From Agrocybe praecox (taxonomy: Eukaryota; Basidiomycota; Agaricomycetes; Agaricales; Agrocybaceae), in assembly GCA_964017145.1 (NCBI GenBank), contig OZ024851.1:372001-436000 (forward strand): DNA of 64,000 bases, in the 5' to 3' direction. The notes under the pieces are model-generated. The model was not told where the DNA came from. It made no database searches and was given only the letters and a program-made list of their open reading frames with translations. This document shows, piece after piece, positions 33,068 through 43,706 of the stretch (positions are counted from its first letter, which is position 1; each line of letters starts with the position of its first letter). The position numbers and the translations under genes are program-made.

Positions 33068-33244
33068 AAGATAGTCAAAAACATGGAGGAAAACTTTGAG
33101 CAAGGAATCCTCCACTGCAACATAAGCGCACGAGACATCATGCTCATTCCAATCCCGAGATCTTATCAACGTGGGTTTATCATGGATCTTGACTTGGAAA
33201 AGACATTTCTCCTTAGTGGTCAAATCCACCCGCATGCTTGGTAG
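33068..33244 (+). pseudogene. FunK1-type kinase fragment 1
   Basis: The frame reads VKNMEENFEQGILHCNISAR followed by DIMLI and GFIMDLDLEK. This corresponds to the catalytic loop and DFD region of fungal FunK1 kinases, where functional members read H-R-D-I-S-x-G-N-I and I/L-D-x-D-L-A. Here the catalytic HRD is HCN and the conserved Asn is replaced, and only about 45 residues remain. Inactive relic. Confidence 0.5.
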
Positions 33245-33920
33245 TATAACAACAGGCAGGATTTCATCCAGGCTTGACGAGGGTACGTGATAATGAGATG
33301 AGGATGCGTGTGATGTGAAGCTTGTGAAGAGATGTGGCGGCGAGACGAGAAAGACGAACGTCGGGAGCGAGCGAAAGCATGAAAAGAAGATGCAAGGAAG
33401 GAGGGACTCGCGGTAATGTGGAGAGGGAGGGCGGGAGGGCGGACGGTAAGTACCCGAACGTTGAGAAGCGAAGGAGGAACTCAGCGAGCGACCGCGGAGG
33501 GATGGAGTGGAAGACGATAGGAAATAGGTTCGAGTGGTGAAGGGCACTGAGAAGAGGGGAAGGGAGGAGGAAATTGTTAGACACGATCGTGATAAGCTGG
33601 TACGAGAGACGAGAGCGGGGAGAAAAGAAGATGAGAGAGACGGAGCGAGGGATGGGTGTGAGCTGGTAAGTCATCAATGTAGGCTCGTGACCAGCCGGAG
33701 AATGAGATAGTATCGCGCAGGTCCATAACCTATTCAGATCGGAGAATACAACAGGTTTATTACACCAGAATAAGGACTCGTCTTTACCTGACGAAAAACG
33801 GCTCTTATAGTACTACTTATTACCCAGCCACAACCGGTTATGTTTATTGCCACTCGCCAACGCGCCGCTCAGTTAAGTGCACATTCCCACGCCACCCTTG
33901 ATGCTTGCTGATTTTAACCC
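33245..33920. other. Purine-rich intergenic stretch
   Basis: GA-rich plus strand giving long minus-strand low-complexity frames. It weakly resembles 44440-44800 in composition and in the ACGAACGTCGGG block. No gene is seen. Confidence 0.35.
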
Positions 33921-33924
33921 TTCA

Positions 33925-34080
33925 GGCTCCGATTAGATTAGATGTACATGTTTGACAGTGTGACGCGTACATAGTCGAATCCATTTTTGACTACTACCGC
34001 CATCGTGAGAGGCTGCTCGACGCACTTCCGAGCCCAGCTACTCTAGCCAGCTGCACGTTGAACTGATCCAACGTGCCCGT
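33925..34080 (-). repeat. Dispersed SINE-like repeat, copy 3 (inverted)
   Basis: The reverse complement matches copy 2 at 28868 over most of its length: GTAGCTGGGCTCGGAAGTGC, GTCGAGCAGCCTCTCACGAT, TTCGACTATGTACGCGTC and CATCTAATCTAATC. Confidence 0.6.
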
Positions 34081-34149
34081 CTGTCTACAGGAGTGCATCA
34101 TGTCATCGTTGACGTCTAACATTGGTCTAACAACCCAAAAGCAAGCTGG

Positions 34150-34640
34150 GTCTTTGATACTATGCATTTAAATCAGATGAGCAATTTCGACGCTACGACA
34201 ACACGTCAGTGTATCATCTTCCCCAGGACGATTGGGACTCAGTTATGGGAGTACGGAGAGAATATCAAACTCTATCTGGCCCTTAAAGACGCCGTTATAG
34301 GTGAGTACCTCATGGAATCGGGTTTAAGGATATCCGCTTGACATAAACTACTGGAATTTAGCTCACCAGCAGCTCTGGGAACTGGGAACCTTTCATCGGA
34401 ATATAACCGGGCTAAATCTCATGCTTAATACGAGCTCGAGTATTGATCAACATGGGTTTATCACGGATCTTGACTTGGTGTGCATAGAAAGGGACTCGTC
34501 GGTTACCGGATTGGATGAGGCGGCGAACCTCGTGACGAAGAAAGTTCTCGCTAATAGTCAAATCTGCACACACATCTGATATAACACCAGGATTAAAGAC
34601 ATTGAAGACATTCCAGTTCGAAGCGCACAAATTATGAGGG
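34150..34640 (+). pseudogene. FunK1-type kinase fragment 2
   Basis: Two exon pieces around an intron of about 61 bp (GTGAGT ... TTTAG, near 34300-34361) join to read LYLALKDAVIAHQQLWELG, then TFHRNITGLNLML, then HGFITDLDL. This matches the alpha-E helix, catalytic loop and metal-binding loop order of FunK1 kinases, with HRN in place of HRD and no N-lobe. The right-hand limit is uncertain. It is a second, independent relic about 1 kb from the first, with a SINE-like repeat between them. Confidence 0.55.
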
Positions 34641-35073
34641 TACGTGATATTTTCAGATATTTATTTCCGCTGATAATCACAAACCCTCACTTGCAAAGGG
34701 GACGGCCCAGTTTATGGCCCATGCGGCTGTTGAATATTTCACATACAAACTCCTCTATGTGCGCGTGCTGACATGCGAGGTCAAAATTGCGCGCTGGTAA
34801 TTGCGCGCACCTGGAACGAAGAACGCCGTGCTCTATGGGGAAAATCAAGGATACCGAATGACAGCGAGATAGAGAGCCCTCAGCAATGTCCCATAATTTC
34901 GATCCATACATATGTTGGTCCGACTATTTAGTTGCTATCTGTTCACGACTACGTCAATAATAATTCTCTTGCTCCGAATGTAAGCGCCGTTTGCGATTTA
35001 AATTTCACCAGAAAAATAAACAACAAAAATAAACATCAGATCCAACTATGGTATGTAATAGTCTGTCTGACGA

Positions 35074-36350
35074 TCAGACAGCCGCCTTAGCAAATGAAAT
35101 GTCCGACCCCTTCCATGATTCTTTGGTTGGGTTACCCTCGTCGAGAGACTCAACGTTGGTGGTATTAGTGCCGTATTCAGTCGATATAACGCTTACTCCT
35201 GCCCGGAACTCAGCCGTTTTGAGTCCTTCAAATGTTTTCTCGATATGTGTTCCCGGTAGGGCCTCTAAGGCAGCGAGGACTATAATGACCGTTGGAAGTA
35301 TACCCTGATACACTGGTTCAAAATCTCGACTGACATTAGGAAATGAGAAAAACATACCAATACTGGGACCATGAGATTGAACACTACGGAAAGCATTGGA
35401 CTTTGATGTTTGAAAAGTATCAAACTTGTAATCTACGATGCGGGAGGTAAGAACGCGAATTTAACGAGGGAACGTGGTGTCCCTACGTGAAAGGCTGTGT
35501 AAATGATCCCAGACTCAGCCAGAAAGAAGATAATCCCTTTATAGGGTGACTTTCTAATCGTTGTTATGATATTTCCAGAAGACCCGCTCTTGATGCTAAC
35601 ATACCTATGAATATATATCATTACTGAGTTAAAAGAACCAGAGCTGTAACAAATACGTACAGTATACGCCCGATAATGAGTAGCGTGCAGAGCATGAAGT
35701 TCGTGACGAGTAAGGACGGCGATATGACTTGAAAGCCGGTGTCATCCTTTGCCGTTTTGAACGCGAAAGCTTTATGAACAAGAATTACTTTATGAGATCA
35801 TGTAAGATAGAATTGACCTAACCAAACGCCGTTGCCGAGATACAGACAGGAACCACAATTACCCAGTAGTTCTTGTTCCACACAACCCATGTCCTCCATA
35901 GAATGACATAATCTCCAAGCATAAACTGCGAATATTAGTAGCCTTGTTCTGGCATCAAGACTCTTTGATGTACCTGGAACGTAGCCAAGAGGAGGCTTAG
36001 TCGCTCCCCAGGTAATGACTTTCCAAAGGTTTGAGGCAATATCCACTTCGCAACCGCGGACGTAGTGTGGGCAACCGCAAGAAGGAACATGAGAATCATC
36101 ACAACGTAGAGGACGAAGTGAACCTTCCTAGCCGTCTTCTTGGAACTAAGGTTTATGGTCAGAATGTGTTCCCATAGTTAGTTTAAAATAGGTTCTCACG
36201 TCCAGAGATATATGACTACAGCGATTAGGACACAGTGGACACCTATGTACGAGTAAGCGAAATCACTTTCGAGTACGGTCAACACTAACCTAAAAATAAT
36301 GATTCGAAGAAACAAGAAAGGTATGTTGCTTGAAGTTGAGTGATAGTCAT
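35074..36350 (-). CDS. Multi-pass membrane protein, second member of the seven-helix-type family
   Basis: A minus-strand gene with ATG at 36350 (MTITQLQATYLSC) and about seven exons with introns near 36284, 36200, 35950, 35810, 35635, 35480 and 35360, ending TGA at 35074-35076. Spliced segments follow the family order: GVHCVLIAVVIYLWTSKKTA, VHFVLYVVMILMFLLAVAHT, GDYVILWRTWVVW, WVIVVPVCISATAFAF, LLVTNFMLCTLLIIGRILYV, IIFFLAESGIIYTAF, then the late signature MVPVLGILPTVIIVLAALEA and a polar tail. The same L-W-R-x-W and PT-hydrophobic signatures occur in the gene at 22512-23804. Unknown function. The tail-proximal exon needs a long 3' splice choice, so the last exon border is less sure. Confidence 0.65.
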
Positions 36351-37685
36351 GTTGGGTGGTTGTATGAAGGTGTTGGCCCTAACAAAATTAGTACGAATCT
36401 TTTCTGGGGTTATTATATGCGCTGAGGTGGAGTGTTCAAATATAACAGCGTTCCAGATAGAAATAAACTATGAGTTACTAATTACCCCCAAAACACGCAT
36501 ATGGCGATTATTCGGGAGAAGTTGATCATTGATCATTGATCATCGACATCTATGATCATCATCTACTCAAGTCCAGTACAATGAATATTTTGACGCTGTT
36601 AATGAGGACCAACAAACAGGTAATCAGTAAGGACGTGGATGAGGGACATCAGTAATTTGTAATATTTGTTGCCGGGTTTTCGCCCGTTTCCGCTGCTTCT
36701 GGGTTTCCGAAAACCTGTTGGTTACGGATTTAACCTTAGAAAGGACGGATTGTAGGCAAAGTATAAGATTATGCTTATGCTTTGTATTGGTTGCCAACTT
36801 CTTTGCTTCTTTGCATTACGGGTTTCCTGAGAACCACACTTAGGTTGCCAAGTTTCGCTGTTTAGCTGTTTTTACCCGTTTTTTAGGGTTTTCTTGGTTG
36901 AAAAACTGGCGGAAACTAATTTTACAAATTACTGATGGAGGCTGGTCTATGTTCACCTCTCTAAGGGGGTATATGTCCAATATTTTAAATTATAAAGCGA
37001 TGCTGAGAGCCCAACATCCGAGAATACTTGTGGGTTGGTTGGTCATTAAAGGTTAGACCCTTATAGTTTAAACTGAAGATGGGCGCCACCGCAATTAGGC
37101 TGGGCCTACCTCAGACTATAGTCTGGGGTCCATATATATACATAGATCGTTAAGATCAACTAGTCTACATGATAGTTTCATAGATATCTGGATCCTTCAT
37201 GCGCTCCACCAAGACCGACACCATCGCTAAGCTGATAAGTACATCGCTAAAAATACTATTCGCATCTTCCCATGCGCAGGAAGTGCTCTAGGACATTTCA
37301 ATAAATTCTCAAGAACAATGGCTTCTTGTATTTTTGGATTTTCGTGGATCACGTCAAGATGTATATAGTATCGTGTGATATAAAGTGGCCCCCATGTATG
37401 TAAGCTAGGCTCGTAACCATCCTGTATGACAAGAAGGGTCAGGTGACCCACGCAAAGCATTTCTTGTCTATGCAGGCGGGGATACTGAGTTTAACTTTAA
37501 ATCTCCGTAGCGCGGCTCCCACGCTTTTTCAGAGAAAGGATAAGGTTGATTTTGACCTCTCCTGAAGATATGGCGGTCAATTAGGGGAAGTATTCCCGCG
37601 CACCGCTCATTGGGATTTTACCCTTTCCGCGCAATGCTAGGGTCAAATTAGGTCTAAATATGGTTAGTCCAATCTGTCCCTGAAA
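36351..37685. other. Intergenic, no gene seen
   Basis: AT-rich. Direct TGATCATTGATCATTGATCA repeat at 36523-36543. No coding, splice or RNA signal. Confidence 0.4.
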
Positions 37686-38462
37686 GTGTGCGCGGACAGG
37701 AAAGTTGCGCGATTTACCCAAAATCGCGCGACTTTTTCCGCGCGCAATTCTTTTAATTTAAGTGGAGTCATGTGCGCGCGTATTCGATCATCCCGCGCAA
37801 CAATTTTGTATGAGCGCGCACATTTTCTGATGCGCGCATTTCATGTGTGCCAGCGTGTGCCGGCGGTTGAATCACCGCTTGGCACCCCGGCACTCCCAAG
37901 GCACTCTGTGGCATCAAATTTTGACTATTCCCTATGGATGGATCGGAATCTTGCATATACTTTTAGCTTTATGTCTCATAATTTATAACCTGCAAGTACA
38001 AGTATCTTTCAGATGCAAATGGCCTACTATACATTCAAAAGCCATCTATTCCCAACTATTTGCATCCAATTTACTAAAACATACAATTAAATGTCCGAGT
38101 AAGTAAAGGCAGAGAAGTGATAACCAAGTGCAGGTAAAGACTGCCAGTTAAAGTAACAATTGTTTTCATAACATAGTATGTATATGAATTGTAAATGAAG
38201 TCTGGTATATGGCTTCGTTGAAAGCCATTATACAGCCGGATGATCCGACCTTCGGCAGGCCGGGACACGTAGAACTACCCTGACAATGCGCGCCAGGAAA
38301 GGTGCGCGCTCATACAAAATGTTGCGCGCAATTCTCAAAATAATTGCGCGGGATGATCGAATACGCGCGCACATGACTCCACTTAAATTAAAAGAATTGC
38401 GCGCGGAAAAAAGTCGCGCGATTTACCCAACATCGCGCAACTTTCTTGTCCGCGCACACGTT
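37686..38462. mobile_element. GCGC-rich inverted-repeat (foldback) element
   Basis: The left arm 37686-37835 and right arm about 38300-38462 are reverse complements over roughly 150 bp, starting TGTGCGCGGACA. They share GCGCAATTCTTTTAATTTAA, GTGGAGTCATGTGCGCGCGT and ATTCGATCATCCCGCGCAA. The right arm has about 25 extra bases with a local GCGCAATTCT...ATAATTGCGC hairpin. The roughly 460-bp centre has no transposase frame. A clear target duplication was not found, so transposon status is inferred from the arms. Confidence 0.55.
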
Positions 38463-39630
38463 CGTCGCCTGTTGCGAAAGCTTATACGGTATTTATCAGT
38501 GTGGATACTATTCCTCGTTAGAGAAAGGAATCCATTTGCGCAGATTTTTTCGACGAGCACCGTGACATATTACAAAGCGGCAAGCAAGGAGAAGAAAGTT
38601 CACAGTAAATCGAGTGAAACCGAGTGTCTGAGAAAGAATCGATGCTTGCCACAAATTCCGTCGCATGGCGCTCGACTTTATGCGCTACATTATATCCATC
38701 ACCATTTGGGTGCAACCCGTCTCCTAAGAACTGAGAGAACTGAGAAAGGGGGGGATCGCTGTCCAAACATCGACGAATGTAACGCCTCTATTCCCCACCC
38801 ATCTTTATATTTTGTCGAATGTGAAGAATAACCCGACGCTTACGATAATAAAATAACCCGCGATGTCCTTTTCGTCCACTGACATAGCAGCGACATGGGC
38901 GGTGGCCGGTGAAGGACGACAAACGCGACATGATGCATCGCTCTAGAAGGAATGACAAAAGGGCAAGCATCCTAAGGTGAGCTCGTATGAGTACCAATGA
39001 TGTATCAATGATGGCACGAAATATGAAAAAAAAAAAAGGGGGGGGGGGGGGGGCTTACCTTAGCACATCTAGAGAAAAGCTGTATGCAGACCCTCAATTT
39101 CAACGTACAACATCGATGCAATGCGTTACCTACCGCCTAGGCGGGCGCAATCCGTCGAGAATTTCAACTGTAGGGATACTGATAAAATCGTCGGAGACAA
39201 TAGATTCTAATTTTCGAGGTAAAAAAAAATCATGGAACGCAATATTTCGACATTAGAGCCAACACAGTGCGTACGTTCCGAGAATCGAAGCTAGCGACGC
39301 GTTCAAACTTTGTTGACGGGTATATTGCGGGTAGGAAGTCCAGGAGAGGACAGCACGGTAATTAAATACAACGATGAAACGATGCTCGACTCTTCCGCTT
39401 TTCTAAATACATATGCACCATTTCAGTTCATTGGATTTTAGCACAATTACCGTCCGTATGCAAGTCCTTTGTATCTATACATATACCGATATACAAAATT
39501 TCAAGCTTACGTGTTGATTATTGTAAGCTACGCACCCCTGCGTAGTCACGGAAATTGATTGAATAAAAACACCTCGCAGCCAACTCGCTGACAAGCATTC
39601 GGCCCGACTACACTGCCACGCGTTGGATTT
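38463..39630. other. Intergenic, with a long A/G homopolymer
   Basis: About 12 A followed by about 16 G lies at 39025-39053. Short frames only. No gene is seen. Confidence 0.45.
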
Positions 39631-39639
39631 AATCTCATC

Positions 39640-40430
39640 ACCCTCTGTTAAGACGCTCTTGCCCCAATTGTGAGGATGCCAGCAGATTCCTCGGTGAAAT
39701 ATATAATTGTCCAGGTAGCATAGCACAAGTGTGGCTAATATTCGTCAAGATGATCAACAACCAGACATTGGGCCGTAGACTAGCAACTAACGACTGAAGA
39801 ACGGAGTTCACGAGTCTGATAGAGACAGAAATCTGACAAAAAGGACAATAATCCGACTTGACAAAATATCCTACATGTACGGAGGAGCATCCCCAATAAG
39901 AGCATAGTGTGAAACTTGCCCCAGTGTGGAGAGCGCCGGGCCGCAGATGATCAATTGACCCCCGTAAAAGTAATTTAATTTTTTTACCCAGCAGATCACG
40001 CTTAGCGATTGACAATCATCATTTACTCTCGGGAACGTCGAACTTAATGTGTTTTGATGTTTCCGTCAATACGAAGCTCTATATTTACCACTTAACTGCT
40101 ACTTACTGCATCGCCTATCGAGGAGTACCTGTACGCTCGTATATCACATAGCTCCACTTTAAAATTAATGTCTGATTTGACATTGTGAGGGTGAGTAACC
40201 TCATGATGCTACCGCATACTCGGGACTTCGACCTTTTGTGAGAGATCTTCTCGAAGAAGCCGTAGAATCCACCTGGCATATGATTGTCTCCCTTGCCTAG
40301 AATGATATAGCTGCAGAAATTGTCACGACGATCAGCATCTGCATGGCCATCAAAGAAACATCCAATCTGAAAATGGCAAAGTTCCGTTTGGACAGAGTTA
40401 TTACGTACCCATGCAACCAATTAGTACACT
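39640..40430 (-). pseudogene. Possible decayed membrane-protein gene
   Basis: Two minus-strand blocks keep hydrophobic, membrane-like text (CQISVSIRLVNSVLQSLVAS and LLIILTNISH near 39730-39860; LMAMQMLIVVTISAAISF near 40290-40360) with splice-like borders (TTTTCAG near 40372). The layout loosely recalls the C-terminal half of the membrane-protein families seen at 10.0 and 35.1 kb. Frames are broken and the match is weak. Confidence 0.2.
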
Positions 40431-40850
40431 GATTTACCATCAAACCTTCGCTTGCACGGTGATAGTGCGACGCGACTGACTAGTTCTCTTTAGGCAATTC
40501 CCTGTACATGCCTTCTCTGTCTACTTTACGAGGTTATCGCCGTGTTCAGGCCTAATATATGATGCATGGTCTACCCAATAAGAGCAAGAAACCAGCTTAA
40601 ATTGAAGCTCCGATGTTGAAACAGGGGAACGTGCGTAAGACATAGACAAATGACCGGTGAGCGTTGACAGATATGTTTACGAGACTTCATTGAAAATCAG
40701 TACATTTTATAGATAGTGCTTCATTGTCAAGGCGTCTAATTTTGATTTGTACCATCTGCACAGCCTATGACATTTGAGAGAATATGTACATAAGTCATTG
40801 AGAGAATGTCAGGACAGAAGACAGACAGCACGGCACCCCCAGGTACTAAA
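40431..40850. other. Intergenic, 5' side of the Cys-rich protein gene
   Basis: No gene is seen. It holds the promoter side of the next gene, with no clear TATA box. Confidence 0.35.
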
Positions 40851-41819
40851 ATGATGCTCTCTCTTTCGTCTTTTACCACCCTTTTTGCGTTCTTCACAGC
40901 AATATGCGCGAAGGCTGAGATTATTATGGTTCCGGGCATCCGCTCCCCTGGGGCAAAGCTATCCGTGCTGGGAGGCTTGCTGGGCAGGGGCCATGTCGTT
41001 CAACGTCAAGAGTTTTGCACTGACCCAACCGCGTCATGTGAGCAAAAATCTTCTATTTCTTATCTCTTCATAGTATGAAGCAACACTAACGCACAATGAA
41101 AGTGTGTCTCGGCTTCGACTATTGTTGCGCGGCTGGTTCGTTTTGTCAACCAGACAAGTGAGTACGAGCGCTCCTTTGTTCTTACTCTTACATCATACTT
41201 ATTGTGTACTACAGTCTCGAGTTCCCGCTTAACTGCTGTCCTGACGATGCTTTCAACTGTAACAGTGGTACGGCATGTTGTCCATCTGAGTAAGCTTCAT
41301 TTCATTTCATTTCTGCACTTATTCTGAAAATGGTTCTACTACTATAGCTCAGTGTGCTGCACATTCAGCGAGAGTCCAACCGGATGCTGTATATTCGAGA
41401 ACGGAGGCGGCGGCTCTCCACCACCTCCAAGAACGACACAAAGAACGACAGCAGCCCAGCCTCCAAAGACAACAATACACACCGTAGCACATACAACCGT
41501 GGAGACTACCGAGGTCAGAGAGACGTCGAAGACGACACTCACTGATCTCGAAACGTTTAGTACCCCGTTCCCCGATGACGTCCCGACCTTGTCGTTCTCT
41601 ACACCGACGGTTGGAATTACGACACCACTAGGCGGCACACTGCTCAACCCCAACTCCTTTTCGCAGCTTGAAACTACTCGGAGATCTCCTTCCACTTTCG
41701 GCAGTCCTTTGAATCCAACTGCTCTTGCAAACTCGGCCCATAGATGGAAGGTCAATTCCAGCGTATTCACCTCCATTTCTGTCGTACTGATTATTTCGAC
41801 GGCTACTGCTATGTGCTGA
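40851..41819 (+). CDS. Secreted Cys-rich, Ser/Thr-rich protein, probably GPI-anchored
   Basis: Four exons: 40851-41037, 41103-41157, 41215-41289 and 41348-41819, giving 262 residues. A signal peptide (LSSFTTLFAFFTAICAKA) leads to a conserved pre-Cys box (VPGIRSPGAKLSVLGGLL). A compact Cys module of about 60 residues follows, with the order C-x5-CC-x5-C...CC-x6-C-x5-CC-x4-CC-x8-CC, recalling granulin-like paired-Cys folds. Then come a Pro/Thr-rich stalk (PPPPRTTQRTTAAQPP) and a C-terminal hydrophobic tail (SSVFTSISVVLIISTATAMC) of GPI-signal type. It should be displayed on the cell surface or wall. Each Cys pair group lies on its own small exon. A decayed paralogue follows 1 kb downstream. The in-frame ATG at 40806 is less likely because it buries the signal peptide. 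Confidence 0.75.
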
Positions 41820-42806
41820 GAACATTGATGCTATTATATATCACATTTATCGTAAATAAATAAAGAGCCATAGTTACTATACCTTTATCTTTAAGCAGAT
41901 GCAGTATGCAATATATTTTAATTTTTGTCCAAGTTAAATTGTGTTCCCATGAGCCCTGCATCCTTTCATGGAATTATGAATCGGAATGATTTTGCCGTTC
42001 GTCTTCCCTCATCTTCCAACTTTCCCTGTTTAAACCTTCTTTTCAAAATTTTTAGAAAGGTGCCTTGTCACACCCCAATTTCGTACTTGACATGGGATGG
42101 TTATATACGGGAGAATGAATAGAGTCTATATAAACCACCAGACGAGCGTCCTCTGAACACGGAGATCTCGTAACAAGTCGACATTTTTAGACTCACAGAT
42201 AGCAGCGGCTACTAAAGTATCATAAACGTATGCCGTCCGGGCTTTTAAATTCAGGTGACTCATGGGCGCTGAGCGCTCATACAGATGATCAATACAAGGA
42301 TATCTATGTAGCAAGTTCATACAATTGTGATCCAAAGATATTTACGCTACATGTGAGGATCCCTGTCCAGTGGTCCAATTGCTGCTATCAGTCATATGCT
42401 CGAGTTATGGCGTACTCCCGTAAGGCCACTCATAGTTGATGGCTGATGCATGATGCAGCATCTAGACAGCTGCTATCGAGGCTGTGGTGTCGTTGTCTTC
42501 CGTCTGCAGAGTATAAACTCTACAGCAACGCTTATAAATATATATCTTCATCTGCCGGCCCGGCCCCTGATAATTATAGATTTAGGGGATTATTGCCAAG
42601 ACGAGCATCTATATTTTTGCTCGAAGTTAATACACACGTATGTATAACTGATCAAGAAACATCAGGCACGGTACAACAACCGTCTGTTCATCGCTCTATA
42701 TGCGACGGGCAAAAGTAATTATCCGGAAGAATGTCTCTGTAATAAATATAAGCACAGAGATCCACTCCCCACCGCCGAACTAATTGCCTCTTCCATACAT
42801 TCAAAT
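41820..42806. other. Intergenic between the two Cys-rich paralogues
   Basis: AATAAATAAAG at 41856-41866 may be the polyadenylation region of the upstream gene. No gene is seen in the remainder. Confidence 0.4.
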
Positions 42807-43213
42807 ATGCTTTCTTTCCCAAGCTTTAGCTTCACTGTCGCATTTCTGGTATGCTGGGTAAAATTTACGCAAGCTACTACCTACGTTCCGGGCGTTGCCT
42901 TTTCCGCGACCAAGTTCTCGGTCATTGACGGTCTCCTCTCTTCAGGCAGCGTCGCCTCTCGTCAGCTCAATGAATGTCCTATCCCAGGAGGAATAGGTTT
43001 GTCCAATTCACTCCTGGAAAAATAGACGGCTAATTGTTGACCACTCAGATTGTGATGCGGAATCTTGCTGCCCAGCAGAGTCCGTCTGTCAACATAACAA
43101 GTGAATATATTAATACTACATGAAGGTAGAGTGCACCACTTTCATACTGCCACTATTATAGTATTGGGATCCTTGTATGCTGCCCTAACATTGTGGGGTC
43201 ACTGGATACTTGA
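42807..43213 (+). pseudogene. Decayed tandem paralogue of the Cys-rich secreted protein
   Basis: Exons 42807-42996, 43049-43100 and 43162 onward. The signal peptide and pre-Cys box match the upstream gene (YVPGVAFSATKFSVIDGLL versus MVPGIRSPGAKLSVLGGLL), followed by CDAESCCPAESVCQHNN and a further Cys pair. In exon 3 the frame hits TGA at 43211-43213. One base more near 43188 would instead continue GVTGYLTCVFTRASELPGE up to about 43270, so a single-base deletion probably broke it. The Ser/Thr stalk and GPI signal are absent. Confidence 0.65.
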
Positions 43214-43646
43214 CCTGCGTTTTCACGAGAGCATCTGAGTTACCGGGGGAGACTGTCTCTGGAGACACGTGATACATGTAAAATCACATCCATTATTAAT
43301 ATATATAGATGATTTCCCTCTCGGCATTGTAACGGCAAGGACCAAGGGCCAAAAAACGAGCCATGAAATTTTATTTGCCTTTTTCTTTACCTCGTTTCGC
43401 ATGCATTTTGATACGTATTCATCTCAGTAACTTTCTGAAAGCATATAAATTATGGTAAAACGCACCATTTAGAGGTGGAAAGGTCTAAGAGAGGCCCTAA
43501 GGAAAACTTTATACTTTTGTAACATTTTCGTCTATTTGGTGGTGCCAATGACTTGAGTAATTTAATCTCAAGAAAGTATAAAGCGTAGTTAATTATTGAC
43601 TAAGGTGCCGACAATAAGAGCGGGAATATTGTTGAAGCAAATGTAA
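43214..43646. other. Intergenic, no gene seen
   Basis: 3' remains of the Cys-rich paralogue to about 43270, then AT-rich sequence. Confidence 0.4.
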
Positions 43647-43706
43647 GGTACGCACCTTGCCTACGCCCGAAACCGACACAAACACGCCATCTCGATGCGC
43701 AGCCAA
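43647..43706 (+). repeat. 68-bp dispersed repeat, copy 2
   Basis: Same block as 24090-24158 (TGTAAGGTACGCACCTTGCC onward), in the same orientation. Confidence 0.6.

Noticed and set aside
33264..33677. Minus-strand 137-codon Ser/Leu/Pro-rich ORF
   Set aside because: Comes from GA-rich plus-strand text; no motif, no splice sites, and a similar artefact occurs at 3460-3792.
38286..38831. Plus-strand 181-codon basic ORF
   Set aside because: Runs through the right arm of the GCGC-rich inverted-repeat element, where Arg/Ala codons arise from GCGC runs.
41342..41776. Minus-strand 144-codon ORF
   Set aside because: Shadow of exon 4 of the Cys-rich protein gene, whose four exons join with correct phases.
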